A stretch of DNA of 62,141 nucleotides, from the NCBI RefSeq assembly GCF_005047355.1, contig NZ_SUMC01000047.1, positions 1 to 62,141 of the forward strand, in the 5' to 3' direction. Made by a program: the position numbers and the translations under genes. The notes beneath the pieces are model-generated. The model searched no databases, was not told the DNA's origin, and was given only the letters and a program-made list of their open reading frames with translations. Of this stretch, positions 52,874 to 61,977 are shown piece after piece (the stretch's first letter is position 1; each line of letters starts with the position of its first letter). The DNA comes from Actinacidiphila oryziradicis. GTDB taxonomy: Bacteria > Actinomycetota > Actinomycetes > Streptomycetales > Streptomycetaceae.

Positions 52874-53720
52874 GTTCTGTCCGGCGGATCACGGACGAAG
52901 CCAGAGCCAGATCGCGGCGACGGTGACGTGCCGTGGAAGCCCGCTTGTCGTACCTCGTGGCCACGGCCCGGAAGTTCTTGAGCCTGTTGATCGTCCGCTC
53001 GACCTCGCTCCTACGCTTGTGGATCGTCTTGTCGAAGCCGGCGGGCCGACCGCCTTTGCTGCCCCGGCGCTTGCGGTTGGCCCGCTGGTCCTTCGGCTCG
53101 GGGATGGTGTGTTTGATGTGGCGTCTGCGCAGGTAGCGGCGGTTGCGGCGGGAGCTGTACGCCTTGTCGCCGCCGAGGTGATCGGGGCGGGTGCGAGGAT
53201 GCCCGCCGCCCGGGCGGGCGACGCGGATGCCTTCCATGACTGGAATGAGATGCGGTGCGTCGCCCCACTGCCCTGGTGTGATCACGAATGACAGCGGGCG
53301 GCGCCTACCTTCACCGGCCAGATGGATCGTGCAGGTCGGTCCGCCCCGGGAGCGTCCGAGTCCCTCGTCGGGGCGGTGCTGTCGGGGCGTGTGTCTTCTT
53401 CCCGGCACTCGCGGCGGTTTCTTGCGCGCTCCGGCGGCGTGTTGGTGGGCGCGACAGGAGGTGGAATCCACGCTCGCCATGGACCAGTCGATGCGGCCTG
53501 CCGCGTCGGCGCCGGCTTGGACGGCCCGCAGGATCTTGTCCCACGTGCCGTTCGCCGACCAGCGTCTGAGTCGTTCGTAGACGGTCTTCCACTTGCCGAA
53601 ACGTGCAGGCAGATCCCGCCAGGGCACTCCGGTCCGCTCCCGGAAGAGGATCCCGTCGATCACCCTGCGGTGGCTCTTCCGTGGCGCCAACGGCTGTACC
53701 GCTGGTCCCCATGGCCGATC
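52874..53720 (-). mobile_element. IS5-family transposase, 5'-truncated
   Basis: The frame reads SHRRVIDGILFRERTGVPWR, DLPARFGKWKTVYERLRRWS, SMASVDSTSCRAHQHAAGAR (first catalytic Asp), HLGGDKAYSSRRNRRYLRRR (second Asp region) and RRSEVERTINRLKNFRAVAT (Glu), matching the IS5 DDE transposase. The N-terminus is replaced by the neighbouring LysR remnant near 53720. The left end has the terminal-repeat-like TTCTGTCCGGCGGATCA at 52875-52891; there is no stop inside the element, so the frame runs on to 52767. The right repeat is missing, so it is an immobile fragment. Confidence 0.8.
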
Positions 53721-53783
53721 TCGTAGAAGCCGGGTGTGGAGGCGGCCGACCACGGCCGCCTGCGCGTCGGCCGCCGGGAGCCC

Positions 53784-54490
53784 GGTGCGTCGTCGGGCGT
53801 GCCATGGTGGCGCCCGCGATGCTGTCGGTCTCGATGGCCGGGGTGGCGGTGGCGCCGTCGGCGGCGAAGTACTCGTCCACGATCTGCCGGTTGCGCATCT
53901 GGGGCGACAGCAGGCACAGCGGCAGCGCGGCCGCCTGCGCCCAACTGGCCGTCGGCGCCGTGGCCAGCGGTCCGGTGACGGGGGTGAGCAGCATGTAGCG
54001 CTCCTCGTACAGCGGGGAATCTGCGCACGTGCCGCAGCGTGTCGTCGTCCAGGTACGTCATCGCCACGTCGAGTTCGAACTCCGCGAGCCGTTTGGTGAT
54101 GTCCTGTGAGGACAGCGATTCGAGGCTGACCCGGGCCTGCGGGTGTTTCTCGCAGAACGGCGTGGTCAGCAGAGAGGCGGCGGTCAGCGCGGTGGGGATC
54201 GCGCCGAGCCGCAATGTCCCCGTCAGGCCGCCGCGCATCGCCGACAGTTCCTGGCGCAGCGCGTCCCGCTCGGCCAGGATCCGGTGCGCCCAGGCCAGCA
54301 CCCGCTCGCCTTCCGGAGTCAGGCCTTCGAAGCGGCGGCCGCGCCGCACGATCGGCACATCGAGTTCGTGCTCCAGCTTGCGGATCGCCGCGGACAGTGA
54401 CGGCTGCGAGACGTAGCAGGCGGCCGCCGCCCGCGCGAAGTGCCGTTCCCGGGCGAGGGCGACCAGGTATTCCAACTGGCGAAGCAGCAT
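53784..54490 (-). pseudogene. LysR-family regulator, frameshifted and truncated
   Basis: The N-terminal half is intact: MLLRQLEYLVALARERHFAR, AAAACYVSQPSLSAAIRKLE, and LEHELDVPIVRRGRRFEGLT. After FELDVAMTYLDDDTLRHVR, sense shifts frame near 54015 to continue MLLTPVTGPLATAPTASWAQ, PLCLLSPQMRNRQIVDEYFA and ATPAIETDSIAGATMA. The co-inducer domain then stops near 53784 at the IS5 remnant. It lies on the same strand as and downstream of the molybdopterin oxidoreductase, and may once have been part of that locus. Confidence 0.8.
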
Positions 54491-54596
54491 GGCTCACCCT
54501 GACCCACCGAACCGGCCACAGTCCACACCCCGGGACAGGTCATGTCGTATGTGCGAGCGGGACGGGAGTGACCGCACCCGTCAGCGGTCGCGGGGT

Positions 54597-55148
54597 TCAC
54601 GTCAGTGACGTGTAGTGGCCGTCCACATGGATGGCGGTGATCGCGCTGATGTGCCGGGCGCCGCAACGGTCCTGGGGGAGCACGAGTTGCGGGCCGGCCC
54701 GGTCCAGCGGGGTGTCGTCGATACGGGTGGCGAGCAGGACGGGCGCGCGACCGAAGTCCGGATCGGTCTCGCCCCAGGACAGCACCGCGTGGTGGCCGTC
54801 CGCACCGGTGACGGCGATCAGGAAACGCAGGCGGTCCTTGCGGCGGGCCGGGTCGAAGCCGGGCCCGGCGGCGTACAGCACGTCGTGCAGCAGCGGGCCT
54901 TCGAAGTAGTGGTGCTGGACGCCGCTGGTCGCGCACTCGAAGCTGACCCGAGCCCGATGCTGCGGCCAGGCATACAGGTCACGCACGCTGAGCCGGGCAG
55001 GGCGAGCAAGGTCACCAGCCAGGACGACCACGGCGAACGGCCCGGGAGCAGGCTCGCCGGAGGAAACAGGCGAGACGGGTACAGGCCAACTGCTCACGGG
55101 CTTCCACCTCCGCGGAACGCCGGCGTCGGGCGCCGACCCTGCCGTCAT
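54597..55148 (-). CDS. Small molybdopterin-dependent oxidoreductase (sulfite-oxidase fold)
   Basis: The ATG at 55148 gives 183 residues: MTAGSAPDAGVPRRWKPVSS. The fold shows LARPARLSVRDLYAWPQHRA, VSFECATSGVQHHYFEGPLL with the conserved Cys that ligates Mo, HDVLYAAGPGFDPARRKDRL, and VLPQDRCGARHISAITAIHV. It comprises only the molybdopterin-binding domain, without the dimerisation domain. No signal peptide is seen. The gene is divergent from the MerR/TOBE-modABC cluster, so molybdate uptake and a molybdoenzyme sit together. Reaction unknown. Confidence 0.82.
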   Translation of the reverse strand: MTAGSAPDAGVPRRWKPVSSWPVPVSPVSSGEPAPGPFAVVVLAGDLARPARLSVRDLYAWPQHRARVSFECATSGVQHHYFEGPLLHDVLYAAGPGFDPARRKDRLRFLIAVTGADGHHAVLSWGETDPDFGRAPVLLATRIDDTPLDRAGPQLVLPQDRCGARHISAITAIHVDGHYTSLT

Positions 55149-55396
55149 GCCCACTCGTTGCCGACAATAATCCGCACAGGCAAGCCAGAAACAAGATTCC
55201 TTGGGCATGTGCGGCACTGATAGCCACTCATCCATCGCAGAAGCAACCCCGGTCACATGACGCGGGTACAGAGGCGGCATACCTGCCCCGCGGCACGGGA
55301 CGACAGTCCAGGATGGGTCGCACCTGCTGCCGGCCGTCATCAAATCGTTGGGCTTATGCAATGGGAAGTGCTGCAGTGTGCTTGCGGACGCGGCTC

Positions 55397-55411
55397 TATG
55401 ATCGTCGTATG
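55397..55411 (+). promoter_or_regulatory. Promoter for a leaderless transcript of the MerR/TOBE gene
   Basis: TATGAT at 55397-55402 is a near-consensus -10; the ATG start at 55409 lies exactly where transcription should begin (seven bases on), and no ribosome site precedes it. This predicts a leaderless mRNA. No good -35 was seen. Confidence 0.6.
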
Positions 55412-55795
55412 CACATGTACCGGATCGGTGAGGCCGCGGCCTTGATGGGGGTCAGCGCCGACACCCTGCGGCGCTGGGTCGACAGCGGTCGGCTGCAGGC
55501 GGACCGCGACGACCAGGGGCGCCGGATCATCCCCGGCCCGAACCTGGCCGCGTTCGCCCGTGAGCTGGGCCGTGAGGAGAAGGCCAGCTCCGGGTCCTCG
55601 GCCCGCAACCGCTTCGCCGGGATCGTCACCGAGGTGATCCTGGGGGATGTGTCGGCGCAGGTGGAGATCCAGGCCGGGCCGTTCCGGGTGGTGTCGCTGA
55701 TCAGCCGGGAGTCCGCCGAGGAGCTGAAGCTGGAGCCCGGCGTTCCGGCGGTTGCCGTGATCAAGTCGACCAACGTGGTCGTGGAAAGACCGTGA
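55409..55795 (+). CDS. MerR-type HTH plus TOBE-domain molybdate-responsive protein
   Basis: 128 residues. The N-terminus is a MerR-like excisionase HTH: MYRIGEAAALMGVSADTLRR, WVDSGRLQADRDDQGRRIIP. The second half (SSARNRFAGIVTEVILGDVS, AQVEIQAGPFRVVSLISRES, ELKLEPGVPAVAVIKSTNVV) is a TOBE/Mop domain that binds molybdate or tungstate oxyanions. Family knowledge ties this combination to regulation of modABC in actinobacteria. It is directly upstream of modA on the same strand, divergent from the molybdoenzyme, and probably serves as the local molybdate sensor. Confidence 0.85.
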   Translation: MHMYRIGEAAALMGVSADTLRRWVDSGRLQADRDDQGRRIIPGPNLAAFARELGREEKASSGSSARNRFAGIVTEVILGDVSAQVEIQAGPFRVVSLISRESAEELKLEPGVPAVAVIKSTNVVVERP

Positions 55796-55833
55796 ACCCG
55801 CGCGATTGTGTGCGGCAGAGAGGGAGAGACCCT

Positions 55834-56664
55834 GTGACGATCCGTTTCGCGCGCAGCCGGACCCTGCAGTTGGCCGTCGGGGGCACTGCGGTGCTGCTTG
55901 CAGTCAGCGCCTGTTCCTCCTCGTCCTCGGACAGGTCCTCCAGCTCTCCCAGCACGTCGGCGTCCTCGGCGTCCTCGGTGTCGAAGATCTCCGGGACGGT
56001 GACGGTGTTCGCCGCGGCCTCGTTGAAGGAGGGCTTCACCGCCCTGGGCAAGGAGTTCGAGGCCGCCCACCCGGGTACCAACGTGACGTTCAACTTCGGC
56101 GGCAGTGACGTCCTGGCGGCGAGCATCACCTCTGGTGCCCCGGCCGATGTCTTCGCCGCCGCGAGTCCCAAGACGATGAAGACCGTCACCGACGCCAAGG
56201 ACGCCACGGGCACGCCGGTCACCTTCGCGCGCAACCAACTGGAGATCGCCACTCCGCCGGGCAACCCGAAGAAGATCGCCTCCCTGAAGGACCTCACCAA
56301 GTCCGGCCTGAAGGTCGCGCTGTGCGCGAAGACGGTGCCCTGCGGCGCCGCCGCGCAGAACGCGCTGACCGCGAGCAATCTCAAGCTCACCCCGGTCTCG
56401 TACGAGGCCGACGTGAAGTCGGCGCTGACGAAGGTGGAGCTGAAGGAGGTGGACGCCTCCGTGGTCTACAAGACCGACGTGAAGGCGGCCGGCGGGAAGG
56501 TCGACGGGGTGGAGTTCCCCGAGTCCGCCAAGGTCATCAACAACTACCCGATCGTGCTGCTCAAGGACGCGCCCGATGCCACGGCCGCCAAGGCGTTCAT
56601 CGCCCTGGTGGAATCCGCCGAAGGCACCAAGGTCCTCACGACGGCGGGCTTCCTCAACCCGTGA
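55834..56664 (+). CDS. modA: Molybdate ABC transporter, substrate-binding lipoprotein
   Basis: The GTG at 55834 has GGGAGAG upstream and gives 276 residues. A lipobox (LLAVSAC) near residue 28 and a Ser-rich linker follow the hydrophobic signal. Binding-protein motifs are GTVTVFAAASLKEGFTALGK, TFNFGGSDVLAASITSGAPA, FARNQLEIATPPGNPKKIAS, VDASVVYKTDVKAAGGKVDG and NNYPIVLLKDAPDATAAKAF. ModA captures molybdate outside the membrane. Its stop overlaps modB (GTGA), so modABC is one coupled operon. Confidence 0.93.
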   Translation: MTIRFARSRTLQLAVGGTAVLLAVSACSSSSSDRSSSSPSTSASSASSVSKISGTVTVFAAASLKEGFTALGKEFEAAHPGTNVTFNFGGSDVLAASITSGAPADVFAAASPKTMKTVTDAKDATGTPVTFARNQLEIATPPGNPKKIASLKDLTKSGLKVALCAKTVPCGAAAQNALTASNLKLTPVSYEADVKSALTKVELKEVDASVVYKTDVKAAGGKVDGVEFPESAKVINNYPIVLLKDAPDATAAKAFIALVESAEGTKVLTTAGFLNP

Positions 56665-57530
56665 CCCCCTCTCCCGCGCCCGACGCCCCGGTCGAGACCC
56701 TTACCGGCCACAGGCCGTGGCGTCGGCACGTACGGGGCCGGAGCCGGGTACGAGCGCAGGCGCCCCTGGCGTTGCTGGTGCCCGCCCTGGTCGGCCTCGT
56801 CTTTCTCGTACTGCCGCTGGCGGCGCTGCTGGTGCGGGCCCCGTGGCGCACGCTGCCGAGCCAGCTCTCCAGTGCCGGTGTGTGGCAGGCGCTGCGGCTG
56901 TCCCTGGTCACCGCCACCGCCGCGACCGCCGTGGTGCTGGTGCTGGGTGTGCCATTGGCCTGGCTGCTGGCCCGCACCAGCTTCCCCGGCCGCCGGTTCG
57001 TACGGGCGCTGGTGACTCTGCCGCTGGTGCTTCCTCCGGTGGTCGGCGGCGTGGCGTTGCTGCTGGCGCTGGGCCGCAACGGCGTCGTCGGGCGCTGGCT
57101 GGACTCCGACTTCGGGATCACCCTGCCGTTCACCACGGCCGGGGTGGTCGTGGCTGAGGCCTTCGTTGCCATGCCGTTCCTGGTCATCAGTGTCGAGGGC
57201 ACCCTGCGGGCCGCCGACTCCCGGTACGAGGAGGCCGCCGCGACACTCGGAGCCTCCCGCTTCACCGCCTTCCGGCGCGTCACGCTGCCGTTGATCGCGC
57301 CGGGGGTCGCGGCCGGCGCCGTGCTGGCCTGGGCGCGGGCGCTGGGCGAGTTCGGCGCCACCATCACCTTCGCCGGCAACTTCCCCGGCCGCACGCAGAC
57401 GATGCCGCTTGCCGTCTATCTCGCCCTCCAGGACGATCCGGCCGCCGCCATCGCCCTCAGCCTCGTCCTGCTCGCCGTATCCATCGCCGTCCTGGCCGGA
57501 CTGCGCGACCGCTGGATGGCCGCCCCATGA
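56661..57530 (+). CDS. modB: Molybdate ABC transporter permease
   Basis: The GTG at 56661 gives 289 residues with about five or six helices (LLVPALVGLVFLVLPLAALL, VTATAATAVVLVLGVPLAWL, LVTLPLVLPPVVGGVALLLA). The EAA-type cytoplasmic loop is YEEAAATLGASRFTAFRRVT-LPL, which contacts ModC. The ARALGEFGATITFAGN segment is the ModB hallmark. Start and stop overlap with modA and modC respectively. Confidence 0.93.
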   Translation: MTPSPAPDAPVETLTGHRPWRRHVRGRSRVRAQAPLALLVPALVGLVFLVLPLAALLVRAPWRTLPSQLSSAGVWQALRLSLVTATAATAVVLVLGVPLAWLLARTSFPGRRFVRALVTLPLVLPPVVGGVALLLALGRNGVVGRWLDSDFGITLPFTTAGVVVAEAFVAMPFLVISVEGTLRAADSRYEEAAATLGASRFTAFRRVTLPLIAPGVAAGAVLAWARALGEFGATITFAGNFPGRTQTMPLAVYLALQDDPAAAIALSLVLLAVSIAVLAGLRDRWMAAP

Positions 57531-58639
57531 ACTCCCCGCCCGCCCAGACCGGCAAGACGACCCCGGTGGAAGCCGAGGCGACAGGCACGGGCCTGGACGC
57601 CCACCTCGTGGTGGAGCGCGACGCCTTCTGCCTCGACCTGCGCCTGGCCGCCGCTCCCGGCGACGTCCTCGCCCTGCTCGGTCCCAACGGCGCCGGCAAG
57701 ACCACCGCCCTGCGCGCCCTGGCCGGCCTCACCCCGCTCACCGACGGCTATCTGCGGCTGGACGACCGGACCCTGGAAGACCCCACCCAGCGACTGAACA
57801 CCCCGCCTGAGGCCCGCCCGACCGGCGTCGTCTTCCAGGACTACTTGCTCTTCCCGCACCTTTCCGCCCTGGAGAATGTCGCCTTCGGCCCCCGCTGCCA
57901 CGGCACGCCGAAAGCCGAGGCCCGCGCCCAGGCCGCCGACTGGCTCCAGCGGCTCGGCCTTGCCGACCATGCCACGACCAAGCCCCGCAGGCTCTCCGGC
58001 GGCCAGGCCCAACGCGTCGCCCTCGCCCGCGCCCTGGCCACCCACCCCCGCCTGCTGCTCCTCGATGAGCCGCTGGCCGCTCTGGACGCCCGCACCCGCC
58101 TCGACGTACGGGCCGAACTCCGTCGCCACCTCGCCGCCTTCGAGGCCGTCGCGGTCCTGGTCACCCACGACCCGCTGGACGCCATGGTGCTCGCCGACCG
58201 CCTCGTCGTCATCGAGCACGGCCGGATCGTCCAGGAGGGCACTCCGGCCGACATCGCCCGCCGTCCCCGCACCGACTACATCGCCCGTCTGGTCGGCCTC
58301 AACCTCTACCAGGGCCACGCCGACGGCCACACCGTCCGCCTCGACAACGGCCCGGCCATCACCACCACGGAAGAGCTGGCCGGACCGGTCTTCGTCGCGT
58401 TCCCGCCCAGCGCCGTCACCCTCCACCGCGACCGGCCCGACTCCAGCGCCCGCAACATCTGGCGCGGCGGGATCGCCGGCCTGGAATCCCACGGTGACCA
58501 GATCCGCATCGACGTCAGCGGTGAACTGCCGCTGACCGCAGACCTGACCACTGTGGCCGTCGCCGAACTCGGCCTTGCCCCCGGCGCCACCGTCTGGGCC
58601 ACTGTCAAGGCCGCACAGACCCATGCCTACCCCGCCTGA
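57527..58639 (+). CDS. modC: Molybdate ABC transporter ATPase
   Basis: 370 residues; the ATG overlaps the modB stop (ATGA). The ATPase domain has GDVLALLGPNGAGKTTALRA (Walker A), VVFQDYLLFPHLSALENVAF (Q loop), RRLSGGQAQRVALARALATH (signature), LLLLDEPLAALDARTRLDVR (Walker B) and VLVTHDPLDAMVLADRLVVI (switch His). A C-terminal TOBE/Mop domain spans about residues 280-365, which may sense cellular molybdate. It energises ModB. No terminator is obvious after the gene. Confidence 0.93.
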   Translation: MNSPPAQTGKTTPVEAEATGTGLDAHLVVERDAFCLDLRLAAAPGDVLALLGPNGAGKTTALRALAGLTPLTDGYLRLDDRTLEDPTQRLNTPPEARPTGVVFQDYLLFPHLSALENVAFGPRCHGTPKAEARAQAADWLQRLGLADHATTKPRRLSGGQAQRVALARALATHPRLLLLDEPLAALDARTRLDVRAELRRHLAAFEAVAVLVTHDPLDAMVLADRLVVIEHGRIVQEGTPADIARRPRTDYIARLVGLNLYQGHADGHTVRLDNGPAITTTEELAGPVFVAFPPSAVTLHRDRPDSSARNIWRGGIAGLESHGDQIRIDVSGELPLTADLTTVAVAELGLAPGATVWATVKAAQTHAYPA

Positions 58640-58689
58640 ACCAGGCCTGCGCGCGCCGCGGTCACCGCTTCGAGGGCCCCGCCGCGCGA

Positions 58690-59150
58690 CACCGGGTGCG
58701 TCGACGTGCCGGGCGGGCCGCAGACCGAGACCTTCCTGAGCAAGGACCTCCCGTACGCCCTGAAGTCCGTCCACCGGGTCGGCCACGACGCCGGCGCCTG
58801 GGGCGTGATGGACTACTCCTCCGGCGGCAACCGCGCCCTCCAGCTGACGATGCGCAACCCCCGCGTCTACACCGCCGGCTCGAGCACCTGCCCGCACTCC
58901 ACGTCTCGGTGCTGGTCATCAACCGCCAGCACGGCGAGCGGGGTTACGCGCGGACCATGGCCTTCAGCAAGGCTGTCAGGGCGCCCATGCGGGTCGTGTC
59001 GATACTGCCGCAGAACGGCAGCCACAACTTCCCGACCCGGGTGCGGGAGATGCCCGCCGCCCTGAAGCGGATGAACCAGCAGCTCACTTTCCCCCAGGAC
59101 GTGGTGCCGCGGCGCCACTACAAGAAGACGACGCTCGCCGCACCCCACTG
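58690..59150 (+). pseudogene. Esterase-family (alpha/beta hydrolase) remnant
   Basis: The frame reads GGPQTETFLSKDLPYALKSV, GHDAGAWGVMDYSSGGNRAL (nucleophile Ser in YSSGG) and LQLTMRNPRVYTAG. The sense then shifts to RAPMRVVSILPQNGSHNFPT, MPAALKRMNQQLTFPQDVV. These are the nucleophile and final-His regions of an actinobacterial esterase normally of about 380 residues. The N-terminus is missing, and the middle is deleted and frameshifted near 58880. Confidence 0.75.
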
Positions 59151-59232
59151 CGCAAGGCGGGCCACGGCACTCTGCGCGCCTCCGGCTCCGAGCCCGCGGC
59201 GACGGCCGGCCCGCGCGAGTGACGCGGCCGCG

Positions 59233-60942
59233 CTACCGCTTCGGTACGTGGATGTCCGTGCTGCTCAGCGTCTGCGGCCGGTCCGTGAACACCCGCAGCC
59301 GGACCCGCAGGCGGGCCCGGTGCGGGACGGGGAAGGGTCCGGCGCCCGGGACGAGTACGTAGTGCGCCGACTGGTGCGGGCGCAGCACGGCAGGGCCGCT
59401 GCGCACCGTCCAGTAGCCGGAGGCGCTCTCGCTCGTGCTGGTCGCGAAGTGGGGAGCGAGAGCGGTGCCGCCGGTATTGGTCGCCCGCACGGTGAGCGAC
59501 GTGATGCCGGTGCCGTCCGCCCGCACTCCGCCGACCGCCAGCCGGATCGGCGGCCCGCTGCCGGCCGCGACCGCCACGCACGCGACGGCGGGCAGCAGCA
59601 CCGCCGCCGCCAGCGCCGCGCTCACCGCCGGCCGCCGCGGGAACGGCAGCCGTGGCTGCCACGCGGACTCGAAGGCCGTGACGGGCGCGGTGGCGGCGGC
59701 CGCGACCCACAGCGGCGTCATCATCAGGTAATAGCCGTCCTGTGACCGCGTGGCCAGGTAGAAAGCGCACCACGGCAGCACCGTGGCCGCCGCGCCCAAC
59801 CGCCTGACGAAGAGCACGAACACCCCCAGCAGCCCGGCGGCCAGCAGCATGCTCCCGTACGAGTAGAAGTCCAGCCGGTCACTGCCGTCTCTGAAGTAGT
59901 ACGAGATGCCCATGATGCCCTGCCCGTGCAGGATCCCGTGCTGCGTGAACGGCAGCGCCAGCCCCCTGAGCCAGGCCCCTGGGCTCTGCGCGATGAAGTA
60001 CGCGTTGGCGGCGAGCGCGACGACCACCGTGATCCCGGTGAAGCGCGCGACGACGGCGAGCGCGGCCCGCGCCGGCAGTTCGCCGCGCCGTACCGCGTAC
60101 AGGCCGGCCAGCAGGAACGGCGCCAGGAACCACGGCAGTTGCTGCGTCGCGCAGGCCGCCCCGAGACAGCACGCGCGTACGATGTCCGCGCGGCTGAGCC
60201 GTCCCCCGGTACCGATGCGGGGCCAGCGGACCACCACGGGAATGAGCAGCACCAGCGCCGGGATCGCCGGATAGCCCATCGCGGCGTACCCCTTCAGCAT
60301 CGGGAAACCCAGGCAGACCGCCGTGGCCGCCGACCGCCACGGCGCGGGCAGCAGCACCCACAGCGCGACCGCGCCGAGGACCAGCAGGGCGGTCGGCACC
60401 AGCGTGACGGCCTTCGCGCCGATGAGCGCGTAAACGGGCGCGTTCAGCAGGACCGCCAGCGGCGGATACGCGAACGAGTAGTCGGCGCCCCCGGACATCG
60501 TCTTCGTCACCCCGACGTGGCTGTGCTCGAAGACCCACGGCCACTCCTGGCCGTACACCAGATGCCCGTGCACCAGCTCGTGCGTGGCCTGCGTCATCAG
60601 CACGGTCTCGTCGTTCGGCGCGTGGCTGAGGGCGTACGAACACAGCGCCAGGACGATGCCGAGCAGCAGCGCCCCCGCGTCGACCCGGGTCAGCGCGGTG
60701 CGGGTGCGCATGGTCAGCGCCAGGATGCCCAGGATCAGGATGCCCGCGTAAGCGAGCGTGATGACCCCGCCGACCGCCGGCCGTACCGCCATCGCCGTCG
60801 ACCAGTCACCGCGCGTACCGATGAACAGGCTGATGACGGCGAGCAGCGTGATCCCACGATGCAGCGCCGCCGGGGTGGCCGGCGTCGCCGCCGGTTCCTG
60901 ACGGACGGATGCGCCGGCAGAGATGTCGGATGTGTTGTGCAT
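59233..60942 (-). CDS. Polytopic membrane protein, GT-C glycosyltransferase-like
   Basis: The ATG at 60942 has GAGGTG nine bases upstream and gives 569 residues. About ten to twelve helices span residues 28-430 (e.g. TLAYAGILILGILALTM, ALLLGIVLALCSYALS, TLVPTALLVLGAVALWVLLP, LAVVARFTGITVVVALAANA). An extracytoplasmic beta-rich C-terminal domain of about 110 residues follows (RATNTGGTALAPHFATSTSE, LRVFTDRPQTL). The topology and the loop between the first helices (VLMTQATHELVHGHLVYG, then EWPWVFEHS) resemble polyprenyl-phosphate-dependent GT-C enzymes, but no D-x-D or D-D motif is clear. Neighbours give no sugar pathway. Confidence 0.7.
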   Translation of the reverse strand: MHNTSDISAGASVRQEPAATPATPAALHRGITLLAVISLFIGTRGDWSTAMAVRPAVGGVITLAYAGILILGILALTMRTRTALTRVDAGALLLGIVLALCSYALSHAPNDETVLMTQATHELVHGHLVYGQEWPWVFEHSHVGVTKTMSGGADYSFAYPPLAVLLNAPVYALIGAKAVTLVPTALLVLGAVALWVLLPAPWRSAATAVCLGFPMLKGYAAMGYPAIPALVLLIPVVVRWPRIGTGGRLSRADIVRACCLGAACATQQLPWFLAPFLLAGLYAVRRGELPARAALAVVARFTGITVVVALAANAYFIAQSPGAWLRGLALPFTQHGILHGQGIMGISYYFRDGSDRLDFYSYGSMLLAAGLLGVFVLFVRRLGAAATVLPWCAFYLATRSQDGYYLMMTPLWVAAAATAPVTAFESAWQPRLPFPRRPAVSAALAAAVLLPAVACVAVAAGSGPPIRLAVGGVRADGTGITSLTVRATNTGGTALAPHFATSTSESASGYWTVRSGPAVLRPHQSAHYVLVPGAGPFPVPHRARLRVRLRVFTDRPQTLSSTDIHVPKR

Positions 60943-60964
60943 GCGGGGGTGCACCTCGGGGGGC

Positions 60965-61290
60965 GAGTGGTGATCAGACCAGGCTGATCTTGTAGTAGAA
61001 GCTGGCCATCTTATCGGGGTGGTGTACGAGTTCTCGGACGCGAAACCCATGGCGAGGCGGCAGGCGGCAGGCGGCGGTGCCGCTGCTGGTGTCCGGGATC
61101 TGAATGGCGAGGCCCTCGGGCTCGCGGTAGTAGAGGCTCTGGCCCGCTTTGGTGAGCTGGCGGTCGCTGACGGATCCCGTGTTCCAGTCGATTCTGGTGA
61201 TATACGTGTTTCCGTCGGGATTGGTGGGGGTGGTGCTGGCGGCGGGACTGTACGAATACGCATCCCGTCGAGCATGTACAGGTGTGAGCC
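60965..61290 (-). pseudogene. C-terminal remnant of a secreted/baseplate-like protein
   Basis: Reading one frame as NTYITRIDWNTGSVSDRQLT, KAGQSLYYREPEGLAIQIPD and TAACRLAMGFASENSYT, then after a frameshift near 61010 as DKMASFYYKISLV and stop, gives a coherent C-terminus. The pattern resembles streptomycete proteins annotated as teichoic-acid-biosynthesis C or baseplate-like, which end in a similar F-Y-K-x-x-L-V sequence. No start and no N-terminal part are present. Confidence 0.4.
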
Positions 61291-61925
61291 GTGGTCGGAC
61301 AGCTCACCCGCTCAGGAGCGCACGAGCCGGCCCGCGAGGTAGGGCGCGGTGGCGCTGCCCTTGGCTTTGGCGACCCCGGTGGGAGGGCCTGTGGCGACCA
61401 CCCGGCCGCCCGCGTCTCCGCCGCCCGGGCCCAGGTCGTGGCAGGCCGGGCACGGCGCGTAGGTCCAGGGCAGGAACAACAGTTCGACCGCGACGAACCC
61501 TTCACCCTGGCAGGTCGCACCGCCCCTCCGGCACGTTGAAGGAGAACCGCCCGGCCGTGTACCCGCGCCCCGGACATGTACGACGTGGTCAGGCGCGTGG
61601 TTCTTCACGACTCCTCCTTACCCGAGAGCCCATGGCCGGACCGGTAGACCGGTAGACCGGTGTCGAGTGCCGGGGAGCACGACGTGCAGTCCGCGCTGAG
61701 GGCGGCGTCAGCCCTGGCGTGCTGGGGGCTCGATCCCACCCGCCCGTGAGCGAACAGCGGGATGGCACCTGGGCAAGAGCAGGCCGCCACCGTCATCGAG
61801 GCTATGAGCCACGGGCTGGTCGCCCATACGGTCGTCGCCGACAACCGCGGCGGCTGATCTTCGTATCCATCTGGAGTCCCACCAGGTGCCGTGGGCCGAC
61901 TTCGCGTGCCAGCCCTGCGGAAACA
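61291..61925. other. Unresolved remnants before the tRNA scar
   Basis: No complete gene. A minus-strand frame at 61608-61312 contains CPACHDLGPGGGDAGGRVVA, and a plus-strand frame near 61780-61858 ends EQAATVIEAMSHGLVAHTVV-ADNRGG; neither could be assigned. The stretch looks like accumulated gene debris. Confidence 0.35.
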
Positions 61926-61964
61926 CCAGAGGCCGCTCCCAGCTCTGCTGAGAACAGCCTCTGG
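61926..61964. terminator. Hairpin next to the tRNA fragment
   Basis: CCAGAGGC (61926-61933) pairs with GCCTCTGG (61957-61964). It lies 14 bases past the 3' end of the tRNA-Pro fragment on the minus strand, a usual place for a tRNA terminator. Confidence 0.6.
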
Positions 61965-61977
61965 CCTGTTGACACCG

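Noticed and set aside
52767..54497. A single 576-codon gene
   Set aside because: It is a chance fusion of LysR-shadow frame and an IS5 transposase; the real LysR frame is different and broken.
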